This document shows, piece after piece, positions 32,180-40,873 of a stretch of 64,000 bases of DNA. The DNA is from CAKZKT01 sp034434235. GTDB taxonomy: Bacteria; Chloroflexota; Anaerolineae; CG2-30-64-16. The stretch is taken from positions 32,140 through 96,139 of the forward strand of contig DAOTZV010000129.1 of the NCBI GenBank assembly GCA_034434235.1, in the 5' to 3' direction. The stretch's first letter is position 1, and every line of letters begins with the position of its first letter. The notes beneath the pieces were generated by a model. That model saw only the letters and a list, made by a program, of their open reading frames with translations. It was not told the origin of the DNA and ran no database searches. A program made the position numbers and the translations under genes.

Positions 32180-33238
32180 TCACACCTGGCCGATGGCCGG
32201 ATCGTCCAGCCGCACGCGGCGCCCCTCGCGCGTCGAGACATAGGTGGCGAGCACCATGCGGAGCACGGCGCGGCCTTCTTCGGCGGTTGCAATGGGAGGC
32301 CGCCGGCCGGCGAAGAAGTCGGCCAGGGGACCGGCCAGGCCGGCGATGCGCGCGCTGTGGTTGGCGGGGCTGGGGATGGCGCTCGGCGTCCAGTCCTTCT
32401 TGTCGAGCGTGTACCACTTCTGCCCGACCGCGCCGGCCGGCCGGGGCACGTTGCAGCTCGGCACGTCGCCGTAGTTCTGGATCAGGGTGCCCTTCTCGCC
32501 GATCACCTCTACCGTGTTTTCGGCCGCCACGCAGGTGAAGGAGCAGACGACCTCGGCCAACATGCCGTCGGCGTAGCGGTAGATGGCGACGCCGTTGTCG
32601 TTGGGCGCCCGCGGATTCAAGAGCGAGGCGATCTCGGCCGTCACGGTCTCCGGCTCGCCCAGCAGCCAGTAGATGAAGTCCACCGGGTGCGCGGCGTCGT
32701 CGGCCCAGATGTCGCGGTTGAGCTGCGGGTCGAAGTGCCACATGCCGGCGACATCCCAGAGCTGGGTGGGCAATCCGTGCCGTCGGCGCACCATGAAGAT
32801 CTTGCCGAGCGCGCCGCTCTCGATGATCTGCTTGATCTCGATGTTTTGTGGGTCCACGCGCATCTGCCAGGCCATGGTGAAGGGCACGCGATGCCGCTCG
32901 ACCGCGGCGACGATGCGGTCGGCCTGGGCCATGGTGAGCGCGATCGGCTTTTGCAGCGCGATCATCTTGCCCGCGGCGGCCGCCTTCTCGACCACATCGG
33001 CATGCATGGAGGTTTCGACGCCGATGACGACCGCCGGCATGTCGGGCCGGGCCAGGAACGCGTCCAGGTCGGCGTAGCCGGCGACGCCGAACTGGTCGCA
33101 GTTCTTCTGCAGCCGGGCTGCGTCGTGATCCCACCCCGCGACCAGGTTGATCTCCAGGCCGGGGTTCTGTTTCCACTGATGGCAATACATCCCGACATGC
33201 CCGTGGGCGAAGCCGAGGACGCCGAGGTTGATGGTCAT
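32180..33238 (-). CDS. Gfo/Idh/MocA family oxidoreductase (first copy)
   Basis: A 352-residue NAD(P)-dependent sugar/inositol dehydrogenase. The N-terminal Rossmann segment is LGVLGFAHGHVGMYCHQW, and the family's EKP-type motif appears as ALQKPIALTM (Lys of the catalytic EKP, with Gln in place of Glu). Start at the ATG at 33238, after GGAGCATCCACC; the long upstream extension reads through a heptamer repeat. It could act on oxidised or keto-sugars released by the glycosidases nearby. Convergent with the permease gene, 40 bp apart. Confidence 0.85.
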   Translation of the reverse strand: MTINLGVLGFAHGHVGMYCHQWKQNPGLEINLVAGWDHDAARLQKNCDQFGVAGYADLDAFLARPDMPAVVIGVETSMHADVVEKAAAAGKMIALQKPIALTMAQADRIVAAVERHRVPFTMAWQMRVDPQNIEIKQIIESGALGKIFMVRRRHGLPTQLWDVAGMWHFDPQLNRDIWADDAAHPVDFIYWLLGEPETVTAEIASLLNPRAPNDNGVAIYRYADGMLAEVVCSFTCVAAENTVEVIGEKGTLIQNYGDVPSCNVPRPAGAVGQKWYTLDKKDWTPSAIPSPANHSARIAGLAGPLADFFAGRRPPIATAEEGRAVLRMVLATYVSTREGRRVRLDDPAIGQV

Positions 33239-33253
33239 GGTGGATGCTCCGTG

Positions 33254-33302
33254 AAACGTAAAACGTAAAACGTAAAACGTAAAACGTGAAGCGTGAAATG
33301 TG
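33254..33302. repeat. Heptamer tandem repeat AAACGTA (seven copies)
   Basis: Seven units of 7 bases: four AAACGTA, then AAACGTG, AAGCGTG and AAATGTG. It fills most of the 74-base gap between the GT39-like gene and the dehydrogenase. The same heptamer family recurs at 52441-52503 and inverted at 58454-58502. Confidence 0.92.
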
Positions 33303-33312
33303 AGCAGTTTGG

Positions 33313-35319
33313 TTACTGGATCTCGACCTCCCCACACCGGATCTGGCCCGGCGCGCCGGGCGCTTCGAGGATGAGCCGATAGGTTCCGCGCGGGGTCACG
33401 GGGTTCAGGTTGACGTCGTGATGGCTGCGCACGATCTCGCCGGCCACCCAGCGGTCGGCCGGCCAGAGGCCGAACGCGTCGTTCGGCCGGGCCATGCTCT
33501 CGCCCCACACCTGGCCCTGCGCGTCCACCAGCCGGAAGCGCGGGCGGAGCTCGCCGGCGGCCGGCCGGTCGCCGGGCCGCCAGTAGCTCGTTACGTGGAT
33601 CCATGCGCTCGGCGGATGGAACAGGTCGTCGCGCGGGCGCAAGGCGGCCGGATCATACAGACAGGCCAACGGCTGCACGCCGTCCAGGGCCGGCCAATCG
33701 CTGCGAGACGGCACGTTCGACGGCAGGTCGGCCAGCCGATAGCGCTGGTCGTAGACGTGGATGGCGATCCCCGGCGGGAATACCTCGGTGATCAGCGGAT
33801 AGCGCGCGGCGAACCAGCCCAACACCACGTTGTTCGGGTCCAGCTCCTGATGGTGCGACTGTACCACCCACACCGCGTCGAAGGGGGCCAGCCCCGCCAG
33901 CGGCCCCTCCACCTGGTCCGCATCGCGGATCCGGTCGGTGAACGGGACGAAGATGTCCTGCGGGCCGCGGAAGTAGCGCCGGAACGCGATCTGGACGTAG
34001 TCGGGCTGGATCAGGATGGCGTCATGGGGGCCGGCGTGCGCCTGCACGAACGCCGCGGCCTCGCGCCATGCCTCGCGGCGATTCTGCGGCGCCCAATCGT
34101 AGGGCAGCGCGGCCGCCGTCGTCGCGAAGATCAGGCCGGCCGCCGCCAACCCGACCGGCCGGCGCCAGGCCCACAGCCGGTCGAGCGCCCGGCCCAGCGC
34201 CACGCAGAGCGCCGGCGCCAGGGCGATCTGGTAGCGCGTTTCGGCGAAGGTGCGGCTGTCGCGGCTCAGCAGGGCGCCGCCGATCAGGATCACGACGAGC
34301 GGCCAGATGAGGATGTAGAGTCCGCCACTTCGCCGGTTGCCGCGATCGGCCGGCAGGAAGCAGCCGAGGAGGGCCAGCGCTCCCATCCCCGCGGCCAGGA
34401 TCGTCGTCAGGCGGGCGTCCCATGCGGGCCAGCCGAGCGTGTAGGCCCTCAGCATCGTCGCGAGGGGCGCCCACATTCCCTCGAACGGCCGACCCGGTAC
34501 GGCCTCGGCACCGCTCACCCGCCACGCCGACCAGGCCAGCGGCAGGAAGAGCACTGCGGCGATGCCCAGGCCCAGGACGCCCAGCCAGAAATCGCGATCC
34601 GCGTCCCGTTCGCCCCGCCGCGTCCAGCGCGCCATCAGCAGCCAGAGCCCGGCCACCGGCAGCAGGAAGGCACTGTAGAGATAGCTGTAGAGCGCGGCCG
34701 CGAAGCCGCCGCTGAGCAACAGCAGGGCGAGCGAGGACGGCCCCCCCCTCCCCCCAACTTTGGGGGGCGCCCCCCCTTCCCCCCAATCTTGGGGGGCCAG
34801 GGGGGCGGCCCCCCCCTCCCCCCCAATGTTGGGGGGCCAGGGGCGCGGGGGCGTGCGCCATGCGCCATGCGCCGCCCGCAGGAGGCCGTAAAGCCCCACC
34901 AGCGCGAAGGCCGTCGCCGGCATGAACATGCGCGCTTCCTGGCTATACCACACCAGGAACGGGTTGATCGCCAGCAGGAGCGCGGCGAACGCGGCCCCGC
35001 GTGGCCCGCTCAGCCGCCGGCCGATTCCGTAGAGCGGCAACACGGCCAGCGCGCCGATCAGCGCGCCGAGGGAACGCACGGCCAGATCGCTCCCGCCGAC
35101 CAGCGCCGTCCAGCCGTGCAGCAGGAGGTAATAGAGCGGCGGGTGCTTGTCCTGGACGAGCGCCATGCCCACGCGCCAGATCTCGCCGGCCGGCCGACCG
35201 GCCCAGTACGTACTGACGACCTCGTCGAACCACAGGCTATGGTACGTGAGATGGTAGAAGCGCACGCCGAGCGCCAGGACCAGGATCCAGCTCAGCGGAT
35301 GGCACAGTAATCGCCTCAT
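33313..35319 (-). CDS. GT39/PMT-like membrane glycosyltransferase with C-terminal soluble domain
   Basis: A 668-residue polytopic protein of the dolichyl-phosphate-mannose protein mannosyltransferase/ArnT-like group, which move sugars from lipid carriers onto proteins or lipids. The first external loop holds FDEVVSTYW with the acidic pair expected of the active site, and DKHPPLYYLLLHGW follows, typical of the group. About ten membrane helices run to about residue 430, then a soluble C-terminal domain. Between residues about 159 and 193 it carries an in-frame insertion of C/G-rich palindromes. The ATG overlaps the stop of the upstream frameshifted homologue by 4 bases. Acceptor unknown. Confidence 0.85.
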   Translation of the reverse strand: MRRLLCHPLSWILVLALGVRFYHLTYHSLWFDEVVSTYWAGRPAGEIWRVGMALVQDKHPPLYYLLLHGWTALVGGSDLAVRSLGALIGALAVLPLYGIGRRLSGPRGAAFAALLLAINPFLVWYSQEARMFMPATAFALVGLYGLLRAAHGAWRTPPRPWPPNIGGEGGAAPLAPQDWGEGGAPPKVGGRGGPSSLALLLLSGGFAAALYSYLYSAFLLPVAGLWLLMARWTRRGERDADRDFWLGVLGLGIAAVLFLPLAWSAWRVSGAEAVPGRPFEGMWAPLATMLRAYTLGWPAWDARLTTILAAGMGALALLGCFLPADRGNRRSGGLYILIWPLVVILIGGALLSRDSRTFAETRYQIALAPALCVALGRALDRLWAWRRPVGLAAAGLIFATTAAALPYDWAPQNRREAWREAAAFVQAHAGPHDAILIQPDYVQIAFRRYFRGPQDIFVPFTDRIRDADQVEGPLAGLAPFDAVWVVQSHHQELDPNNVVLGWFAARYPLITEVFPPGIAIHVYDQRYRLADLPSNVPSRSDWPALDGVQPLACLYDPAALRPRDDLFHPPSAWIHVTSYWRPGDRPAAGELRPRFRLVDAQGQVWGESMARPNDAFGLWPADRWVAGEIVRSHHDVNLNPVTPRGTYRLILEAPGAPGQIRCGEVEIQ
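34741..34840. repeat. Three palindromes CCCCCAA-TTGGGGGG read in frame within the GT39-like gene
   Basis: Copies at about 34749-34768, 34776-34798 and 34817-34838 are separated by C-rich spacers. On the coding strand they give PPNIGGEGG, DWGEGG and PPKVGGRGG, an insert of about 34 residues in a loop between membrane helices. The reading frame is kept. Confidence 0.88.
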
Positions 35320-37348
35320 TGCACGATCACCTTGCCCAACAGGATGGCGTCTTCTCCGCGCGGCCGTTGGCTGATGGCGCGCGCATTGCCGGCCGTCGGG
35401 TCATAGAGGCCGACCTCGATCTCGTATTCGCCGGCCGGCATGTCGGCCGGGAGCCGGATCTGATGCTCGTCCAGGACCAGATCGCCGGCCCGCCAGCTCG
35501 TGGTAGCCGCGCTGCCCTGGCCGGGGCGACTGTCGTGGCCGGCCCACACGATGCTCCCATCTTCCCGTGGCGGGCCGAGCACGTGCGTGAAGACGGTCCA
35601 GTCGGTCGTCGGGGTCTCGGCGGCCCGCCACCACAGTTGCAGGTAGATGATCTCGCCGGGGTGATAGATCGGCTCGTTCAGGTCGTAGCCCCATAGTGCG
35701 ATGCCCGGCCAGCGGGTGCGGGTCACTGCAGTGGGCCACCGGCTGAGCGGAGCGCCGGCCGGTACCCGAAATGCCCGCGCGTAGACCCTGCCGCTGCGAT
35801 CCAGAAAGACCTTGATCTCCTGCGCGTCCCTGTAGAGCTGCTGCAACAGGCCGCTGCCGCGGAAATCTTCGTGCTCGATCACGATGTAAGTCGCCTCCTG
35901 TGTCGCCTGTCCGAGCGCCACCTGGGTGATCCAGGCCGAACGGCCATCGAAGTGGCGCACGGTCGGCCCGTTGCGCCAGGCGAAGGCCAGGGTGGCATCG
36001 CTGGCCGGCCGCGGACTGATGTAGATGGCTTCGTCGGCCGACAGCGTCTGCACGTATTGCCCGATCTGCCACAATCCCTCATCGTAGGCGTAGAACAGAT
36101 CGAGGCTGCGCCCCCAGACGACGAAATAGTCGCGGATGTTCCAGGCGGCGCTGCCCACCAGCAGGAGCGCCGCGATGGCCGGGCCGGCGATCGGCCGCAG
36201 CCGCCGGTCGGGCGCATAGCCGGGAGCCGCTCCGTCCTGAACTGCGCAATGGTGGCCAGGCCCAGGCCGCTCCACAGCGCGATCACCGGCGTGATGCCGA
36301 GCGCCCGCCGGAAGTGGGGCGCGTACTCGCTGAGCATGGTCGTCAACAGCATCGTGCCCGCGGCCAGGAAGAGCACGCCGGACCCCGGCTGTCTCCACCG
36401 TCGCAGCGCCGCCAGCAGCCCCAGGTAAAACGGGATGGCAATCAGGGCGTCGAGCGCCGGCCGGCCGGGGATGTTGCTGCGCGGATCGGCGTCTCCCGCC
36501 ACGCTGAACATGCCCAGGGCCTTAAGCAGGTTGCCGGCGAGCACACCGACCGTCTCCTGCAGCGGTTGGCCGGGCCGGATGACGATCACCTGACCGCTGC
36601 GAAGGGTCGCCAGTTCCGGGTGTTGCAGGAAGAAGACGGCCAGCGGCGCGGCCAAAGCCGCCGCCAGCAGCGCGGCCAGGATCAGGCCGCGACCGCGACC
36701 GGCCAGTCGCTGCGGCGCGACGAGCCGCAAATAGACCAGGATGCCGCCCATCATGGGCCAAAGCAGCCAGGCGGCCGGATAGGTGTAAACGCTCAAGCCC
36801 AACGCCGCGGCCAACCCCACCCAGGCGACCGGCCGATCGGTACGCAACCCCGCCAACAGCGTCCACAGGATCACCGTCAGGAACAGCGGCACCAGGATCG
36901 GCTCGATTGCCACCCGGCTGAAGGTGATGTGCCAGCGCAGGACGGCCAACACGGTCGCGGCCAGCAACGGCAACTGTCGCGGCAAGCGTTCATCCGCCCG
37001 CACCATCTCCCGGCCGAGCGCATAGACCGCCGGCACCGTCAAGGTGCCGATCAGCGCGGTCACCGCGCGACTGACGGCCGGCCCGGCCGGGAACAGCCGA
37101 AACGCGCAGCTCTCCAGATAGATGAGCATGGCCGGCAGGCCGAAATCGCCCGGAAAGAAGACCGGATGGTAATCGGGCCGGGTGATCACCCGCCAGGCTT
37201 CGAGCGCCTCCAACGCTTCATCGTAGTGGAAGCCGGGCGGAATCTGTTCCAGGTTTACCAGGCGCAGCGCTGCCGCCCACAACGTGACCAGGACCAGGCC
37301 GGGCCAGGGCGACCGACGCCAGGCGACAATGAACGAATGGACGGACAT
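35316..37348 (-). pseudogene. Second GT39/PMT-like glycosyltransferase, frameshifted near 36190-36245
   Basis: Two overlapping frames together make one protein of about 675 residues like the downstream gene. The 5' frame (from the ATG at 37348) has FHYDEALEALEAWRV in the first external loop, then about ten membrane helices up to GLATIAQFRT, after which it reads nonsense (SPARPSRRSCWW). The 3' frame becomes sensible at RRLRPIAGPAIAALLLVG and runs through NIRDYFVVWGRSLDLFYAYD to the soluble domain ending at 35316. A one-base change between 36190 and 36245 joins them. No homopolymer lies at the spot, so a real mutation or an assembly error are both possible. It sits 4 bases into the start of the intact copy. 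Confidence 0.82.
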
Positions 37349-37407
37349 GAGCGACCCTCTCGTGCATTGATCTCAGCTCAGCAGGCCGACATCTCCGGTC
37401 ATGGCCG

Positions 37408-37453
37408 CGTTTTATGTGCCAGGCAACCTCCAAGGTGCCTGGCACATAAAACG
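37408..37453. repeat. GTGCCTGGCAC-type palindrome (copy 3)
   Basis: CGTTTTATGTGCCAGGCA and its exact complement, an 18-bp stem with a 10-base loop (ACCTCCAAGG). It is intergenic between the deleted sulfatase and the frameshifted glycosyltransferase. Same core and TTTTA/TAAAA shoulders as the element at 15605. Confidence 0.88.
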
Positions 37454-37513
37454 AGCTGTTTTCAAGGTAGTATAGGCGCTGTTTCTGAGAAATGTCTGAG
37501 AAGCGTCGCGTGT

Positions 37514-37768
37514 TCAGGCTTCGAACTCCTGTTCGTTGGGGTGGAGCGCCCACTTCAGGTTGACCCGCGCGCCGGCCGGCTTCGGCACAGGGCCGGCCAA
37601 CAGCGGATCGGCGGTGGCGCGCATCCAGCGTTCCAGGCGCTCCGCCAGCTCAGTACGGACCGGCGCGCCCTCCCGCGCCAGCGCCATCAGGTTCGGCGTC
37701 GGGACGGCGTGGCCGTAGGGCTGGATGAAACGGCCGGTGTCGTGGGTGTGGATGTAGAGGATGTTCAT
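37514..37768 (-). pseudogene. Sulfatase remnant with a large internal deletion
   Basis: An 84-residue ORF that joins the first ~34 residues of a sulfatase (MNILYIHTHDTGRFIQPYG, TPNLMALAREG) directly to its last ~47 (ELAERLERWMRATADPLLAG, then a PNE-type tail). Normal sulfatases are about 450-500 residues. The central part with the formylglycine motif CxPSR and the metal ligands is missing, so the product cannot be active. The frame is preserved across the junction. The ATG overlaps the stop of the DUF2442 gene. Confidence 0.82.
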
Positions 37769-38016
37769 TCTTCTGGAGCGGACACCGCCTGACTGTGGGC
37801 ATAGAGAAACTCCGGATCAAGGTCCAGGCCGTTCTTCCACGCCACGGTGTCAAACGAGATGCCGATCTGCTTGAAGACATTGATGTCTCTGAGTTCGGCG
37901 AATCGTCCAAGACCCAGGTAGGGCTTGAGGTCGAAGAGACGATATTCGTTGTTGTCGAACTTCAGAATCAGTCGGTAGTCATCTATGGCTCGAACTTCGG
38001 TAACTCCCCTGTACAT
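37765..38016 (-). CDS. DUF2442 protein
   Basis: An 83-residue DUF2442 protein (VRAIDDYRLILKFDNNEYR, then DLKPYLGLGRFAELRD), which is typically found paired with DUF4160, as here. The ATG follows AAGGAGCCTTAGCC. Such pairs are often listed as toxin-antitoxin-like modules, but a toxic activity is not established. The stop codon overlaps the start of the deleted sulfatase. Confidence 0.83.
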   Translation of the reverse strand: MYRGVTEVRAIDDYRLILKFDNNEYRLFDLKPYLGLGRFAELRDINVFKQIGISFDTVAWKNGLDLDPEFLYAHSQAVSAPEE

Positions 38017-38031
38017 GGCTAAGGCTCCTTG

Positions 38032-38298
38032 TCATTCCAAAGGTGCGATCTTATACGGCGTCTCACCGTTCATAACCAGTATCCAGTTAGCTCGCAACTC
38101 ATCGGCGTGCAATTCGGCCCAAGCCTGCACAAGGCGTAATTGCTTTCTGGGCAAACTGCCTTCCAGAATCTCCAAGGTGTCCATTGCAACCGTGGCCTTA
38201 TATTCATTGTAGTAGGCATGAAAGTGCGGAGGATTATGCTCACCAGGAGCATAATACATGCGAATAATGATGCCATAGAACATCGAGATGGTTGGCAT
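38032..38298 (-). CDS. DUF4160 protein
   Basis: An 88-residue DUF4160 protein, starting MPTISMFYGIIIRMYY as the family usually does, with HNPPHFHAYYNEYKATVAM following. I take the ATG at 38298 after GGAGGATGCC, not the longer frame at 38319. It lies 15 bp upstream of the DUF2442 gene and forms the common two-gene pair. Probably a small stress or mobile-type module of unknown action. Confidence 0.83.
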   Translation of the reverse strand: MPTISMFYGIIIRMYYAPGEHNPPHFHAYYNEYKATVAMDTLEILEGSLPRKQLRLVQAWAELHADELRANWILVMNGETPYKIAPLE

Positions 38299-38353
38299 GG
38301 CATCCTCCGGAGCAAACACCGGACCGCCGGCTTGAACAATCGGACCCGTGCTT

Positions 38354-40279
38354 TTATAATATCGGAAACTCCGTAATTCGCAAGTTGGTGCATCCGTACG
38401 GGATCAGCGTTAGTTCTTCCGGCGGCCCGGAGACAGCGATCGGGCCGGCCGGCACGTCGGCGGCCGAGCCGTTTTCCATGCCCCAGTCGGGCACCCGCAA
38501 GCCCCGCACCGTCGCCGAGACCGGCGCGCCGTCGGGCGAGAAGGGCCGGTCGCCGAGCGGGTGCTCGTGGAAGGTCACATCTTGCGCCAGCGTCGCGGCC
38601 GAGACGGCCAGCGCGTAGTTCCACGGCGTCGTCGGATAGACCTCCCAATCCGCGTGCGGCAGCTCGCGATGCGGCAGGTCCTGGTTCACCTGTCGCCATT
38701 CCTCGCCGATCTTCAGCGCGTAGACCAGCGGCCCGCGCGCGATCGCTGCCGCGCCGTTGTACCCGGGCAACAACGTCGGCCGCATCGGCAGGGTCAGGAT
38801 GATCTCCGTCGTCCCGGTCCACTCGCGTTCCAGCCGATGGAACGTCCCGGCCGTCGGCGCGATGGGTTCTTCCCCCTCGATCTGCAACCGACTCTCCTCC
38901 GCCCATGCCGGGATGCGCAGGAGCAGCGGGAAGCGCACAGGGCGGTCAACCGTCACCGTGAAGCGCAGCGTCTCGCGGAACGGATAGCCGGTGTCGAGCG
39001 CCACGTTCACGGCCGCGCCGCCGATCTGGGCAGCGACCGTCGAGGGCGCGTAAGCCACAGCCGCCAGTCCGCCGTCGGCCGTGCGCATCCACAAATGCGC
39101 GGCGAACTTGGGCCATCCCTGGCTCAGGTTGGCGGTGCAACAGCCGTAGTTTGGCTCCAGCCCGAAGATGTTGGCTTCCGGGCCGTTGCTGTTCCACGGC
39201 CGGCCGGCGCGGATAGAGCATTCGACCTGGTTGACCTGCTGGTCGTACTGGTGCGCCCACATATCGGGCGAGAAGGTGGCCGGCAGCGCGTTGAACGTCA
39301 CCTGCTCCAGCCGATCGCCGAAGGCCGGGTCGCCCAGGATGCTCAGGAGGACTTCGAGCGAGTACATGAACTCCACCACCGCGCACAGCTCGGTTCCCTG
39401 CGTGGGACGCTTGCCCGCCAGGCATTCGTCGCCGGTAAACATGCCCGTGACCATGCCGTGATGCCGGTCCAGCCTGGCGATCATGTCGTAGGCCGCGAGC
39501 CGGTCGGCCTCTTCGCCCGTCAGCCGCCACCAGAGCGCCGGCGCCTTGACCGCCATGGCGTTGTTGACGACATGGCCCATGTAGGTCCACTGTCGGGGCG
39601 GGGTCGGTTTCGTCAGCGGCCAGCGTCGGAAGAAGTCGCGCCAGTTGAATCCCTGCGCGTGGAGCTTGATCGCCAGCTCGGCCAACCACTGCTTTGCGTT
39701 GTCCCCATCGGCTTTCTGCTCGGGCTCGCTGCGCTCCCACACCCAGTAGATGCTGATCAACGCCTCGAACCAGCGAAACATGGCCCAGTTGAAGAGCGGC
39801 GCCCGGTCAATGTGGCGTTCGATGCGGCGCAGGCACTTTTCGACGGCCGGCGCGACGCGGCCATCGCCGGTCGCATCGGCGTACTGCGTGAGCGCCTTCA
39901 GGATCAAGAAGAGCGCCCAGAGGTCGTAGTGCTGAAGCGGGGTCGGGCTTTGGCCGGCCGTCCACACCATCTGGCCCGGCCCCAGCCAGCCGTCCTCGGC
40001 CTGGTGCTCCAGGATATAGCCGACGTAACGATGGACCTTCGCCTTCAGTGTCTCGTCGTCCAGCAGGAAGGCCAGCGGGATCACGCCGTCCAGCCAGTAA
40101 GGCGCACGTTCCCAGCCCTCGCGGTCGCCGCCGAACCAGCGGCTCTCCTGGATGTCGGGCCAGAACTCGTCGAGGTGGCCGCTCAGGCCGTCGGCCTGGA
40201 TGCGCAGCTGGCGGGCCAACCAGCCCTGCGGCCGGACGCTGCCGAGGGGCAACGCTCGGAATACCGGAGGGAAAAGCAT
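38354..40279 (-). CDS. GH127-like beta-L-arabinofuranosidase
   Basis: A 641-residue glycoside hydrolase (former DUF1680) with an (alpha/alpha)6 barrel and C-terminal beta domains. The zinc-thiolate site of the family is visible: Glu297 and Cys299 (TELC) and the pair Cys380-Cys381 (YGCCTAN). Glu285 in the TGDECL segment is a candidate acid/base. In GH127 a cysteine is the nucleophile, so the enzyme is expected to be active. It releases L-arabinose from hydroxyproline-linked or pectic glycans; GH146 is a close alternative. No signal peptide. It follows the deleted vapC by 3 bp. Confidence 0.87.
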   Translation of the reverse strand: MLFPPVFRALPLGSVRPQGWLARQLRIQADGLSGHLDEFWPDIQESRWFGGDREGWERAPYWLDGVIPLAFLLDDETLKAKVHRYVGYILEHQAEDGWLGPGQMVWTAGQSPTPLQHYDLWALFLILKALTQYADATGDGRVAPAVEKCLRRIERHIDRAPLFNWAMFRWFEALISIYWVWERSEPEQKADGDNAKQWLAELAIKLHAQGFNWRDFFRRWPLTKPTPPRQWTYMGHVVNNAMAVKAPALWWRLTGEEADRLAAYDMIARLDRHHGMVTGMFTGDECLAGKRPTQGTELCAVVEFMYSLEVLLSILGDPAFGDRLEQVTFNALPATFSPDMWAHQYDQQVNQVECSIRAGRPWNSNGPEANIFGLEPNYGCCTANLSQGWPKFAAHLWMRTADGGLAAVAYAPSTVAAQIGGAAVNVALDTGYPFRETLRFTVTVDRPVRFPLLLRIPAWAEESRLQIEGEEPIAPTAGTFHRLEREWTGTTEIILTLPMRPTLLPGYNGAAAIARGPLVYALKIGEEWRQVNQDLPHRELPHADWEVYPTTPWNYALAVSAATLAQDVTFHEHPLGDRPFSPDGAPVSATVRGLRVPDWGMENGSAADVPAGPIAVSGPPEELTLIPYGCTNLRITEFPIL

Positions 40280-40282
40280 GTC

Positions 40283-40483
40283 TCAGTCCCAGATCGTTTG
40301 AATCTGACTGTCTCGAATCTTGCCGTCTCGGCTGACCAACGGAACACCCAGGTTGACGGCGGTCGCTGCCTGCTGTCCCTGGGTCGTAGCTGCATCAATC
40401 TGTCGGTGTGCAGTCGGCGATAGCCGGGCGTCGGCGTGCAACAACCAGATTATCGAGTGGGTGTCAAGCACCAACGCGATCAT
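40283..40483 (-). pseudogene. VapC-like PIN toxin with internal deletion
   Basis: A 66-residue ORF that begins like a PIN-domain toxin (VLDTHSIIWLLHADARLSPT) and ends like one (AATAVNLGVPLVSRDGKI) but lacks about 60 residues in between. Full VapC is about 130. The N-terminal Asp (VLDT) and the SRD near the end are present; the middle acidic residues are gone, so the nuclease is likely dead. It overlaps the antitoxin gene by 4 bases (ATGA). Confidence 0.8.
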
Positions 40484-40743
40484 GACGCGTCCTCACGATC
40501 CCATGTCGCCCACAACTCGCGCCGCGTTTCATCCAGCTCGGCTGTAGACGCCACTGAGCCGCCGAGGTGACATAAGACGCCGTATAGCGACCCGGCCGAG
40601 GCCTGCGACCGCACGCTGTCTCGACGAATGGGGCGTTTTTGCAGTCTGAGCAGAGCGTGGTATTCCTCAATAGGCAAGATGACGCCGATCTGTTTGCCTG
40701 ATGCATCCCTGATGTATTGTCTCGCCAGCCCAACATTGGACAT
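40480..40743 (-). CDS. Antitoxin, VapB/Phd-like
   Basis: An 87-residue protein whose N-terminus (YIRDASGKQIGVILPIEEYH) is typical of Phd/YefM and related antitoxins, with a tail (LDETRRELWATWDRE) for toxin binding. ATG after GGGAGGATAGGC. First gene of a unit with the deleted vapC and GH127. With its toxin broken, it may persist as an autoregulator or by chance. Confidence 0.78.
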   Translation of the reverse strand: MSNVGLARQYIRDASGKQIGVILPIEEYHALLRLQKRPIRRDSVRSQASAGSLYGVLCHLGGSVASTAELDETRRELWATWDREDAS

Positions 40744-40802
40744 GATAGCCTATCCTCCCGGTGTAAACATGCGTCTCTTTGGCTGATATTTACATCGGGG
40801 AA

Positions 40803-40831
40803 ATTATACCTTTGGCCGACCCCGAAGTCAA
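40803..40831 (-). promoter_or_regulatory. Promoter of the antitoxin/GH127 unit
   Basis: TTGACT (40831-40826), a 17-base spacer and TATAAT (40808-40803) on the minus strand, the strongest promoter match in the window. Transcription would begin near 40796, about 50 bases before the antitoxin ATG at 40743. Confidence 0.78.
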
Positions 40832-40873
40832 TGAAACGCTTGGAGACAGCGTACACGGGTGTTGTTTCATCGT

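Noticed and set aside
33418..35310. A 630-codon plus-strand frame opposite the GT39-like gene
   Set aside because: Antisense frame with very Arg/Gln-rich composition and no hydrophobic segments; the minus strand encodes a polytopic enzyme.
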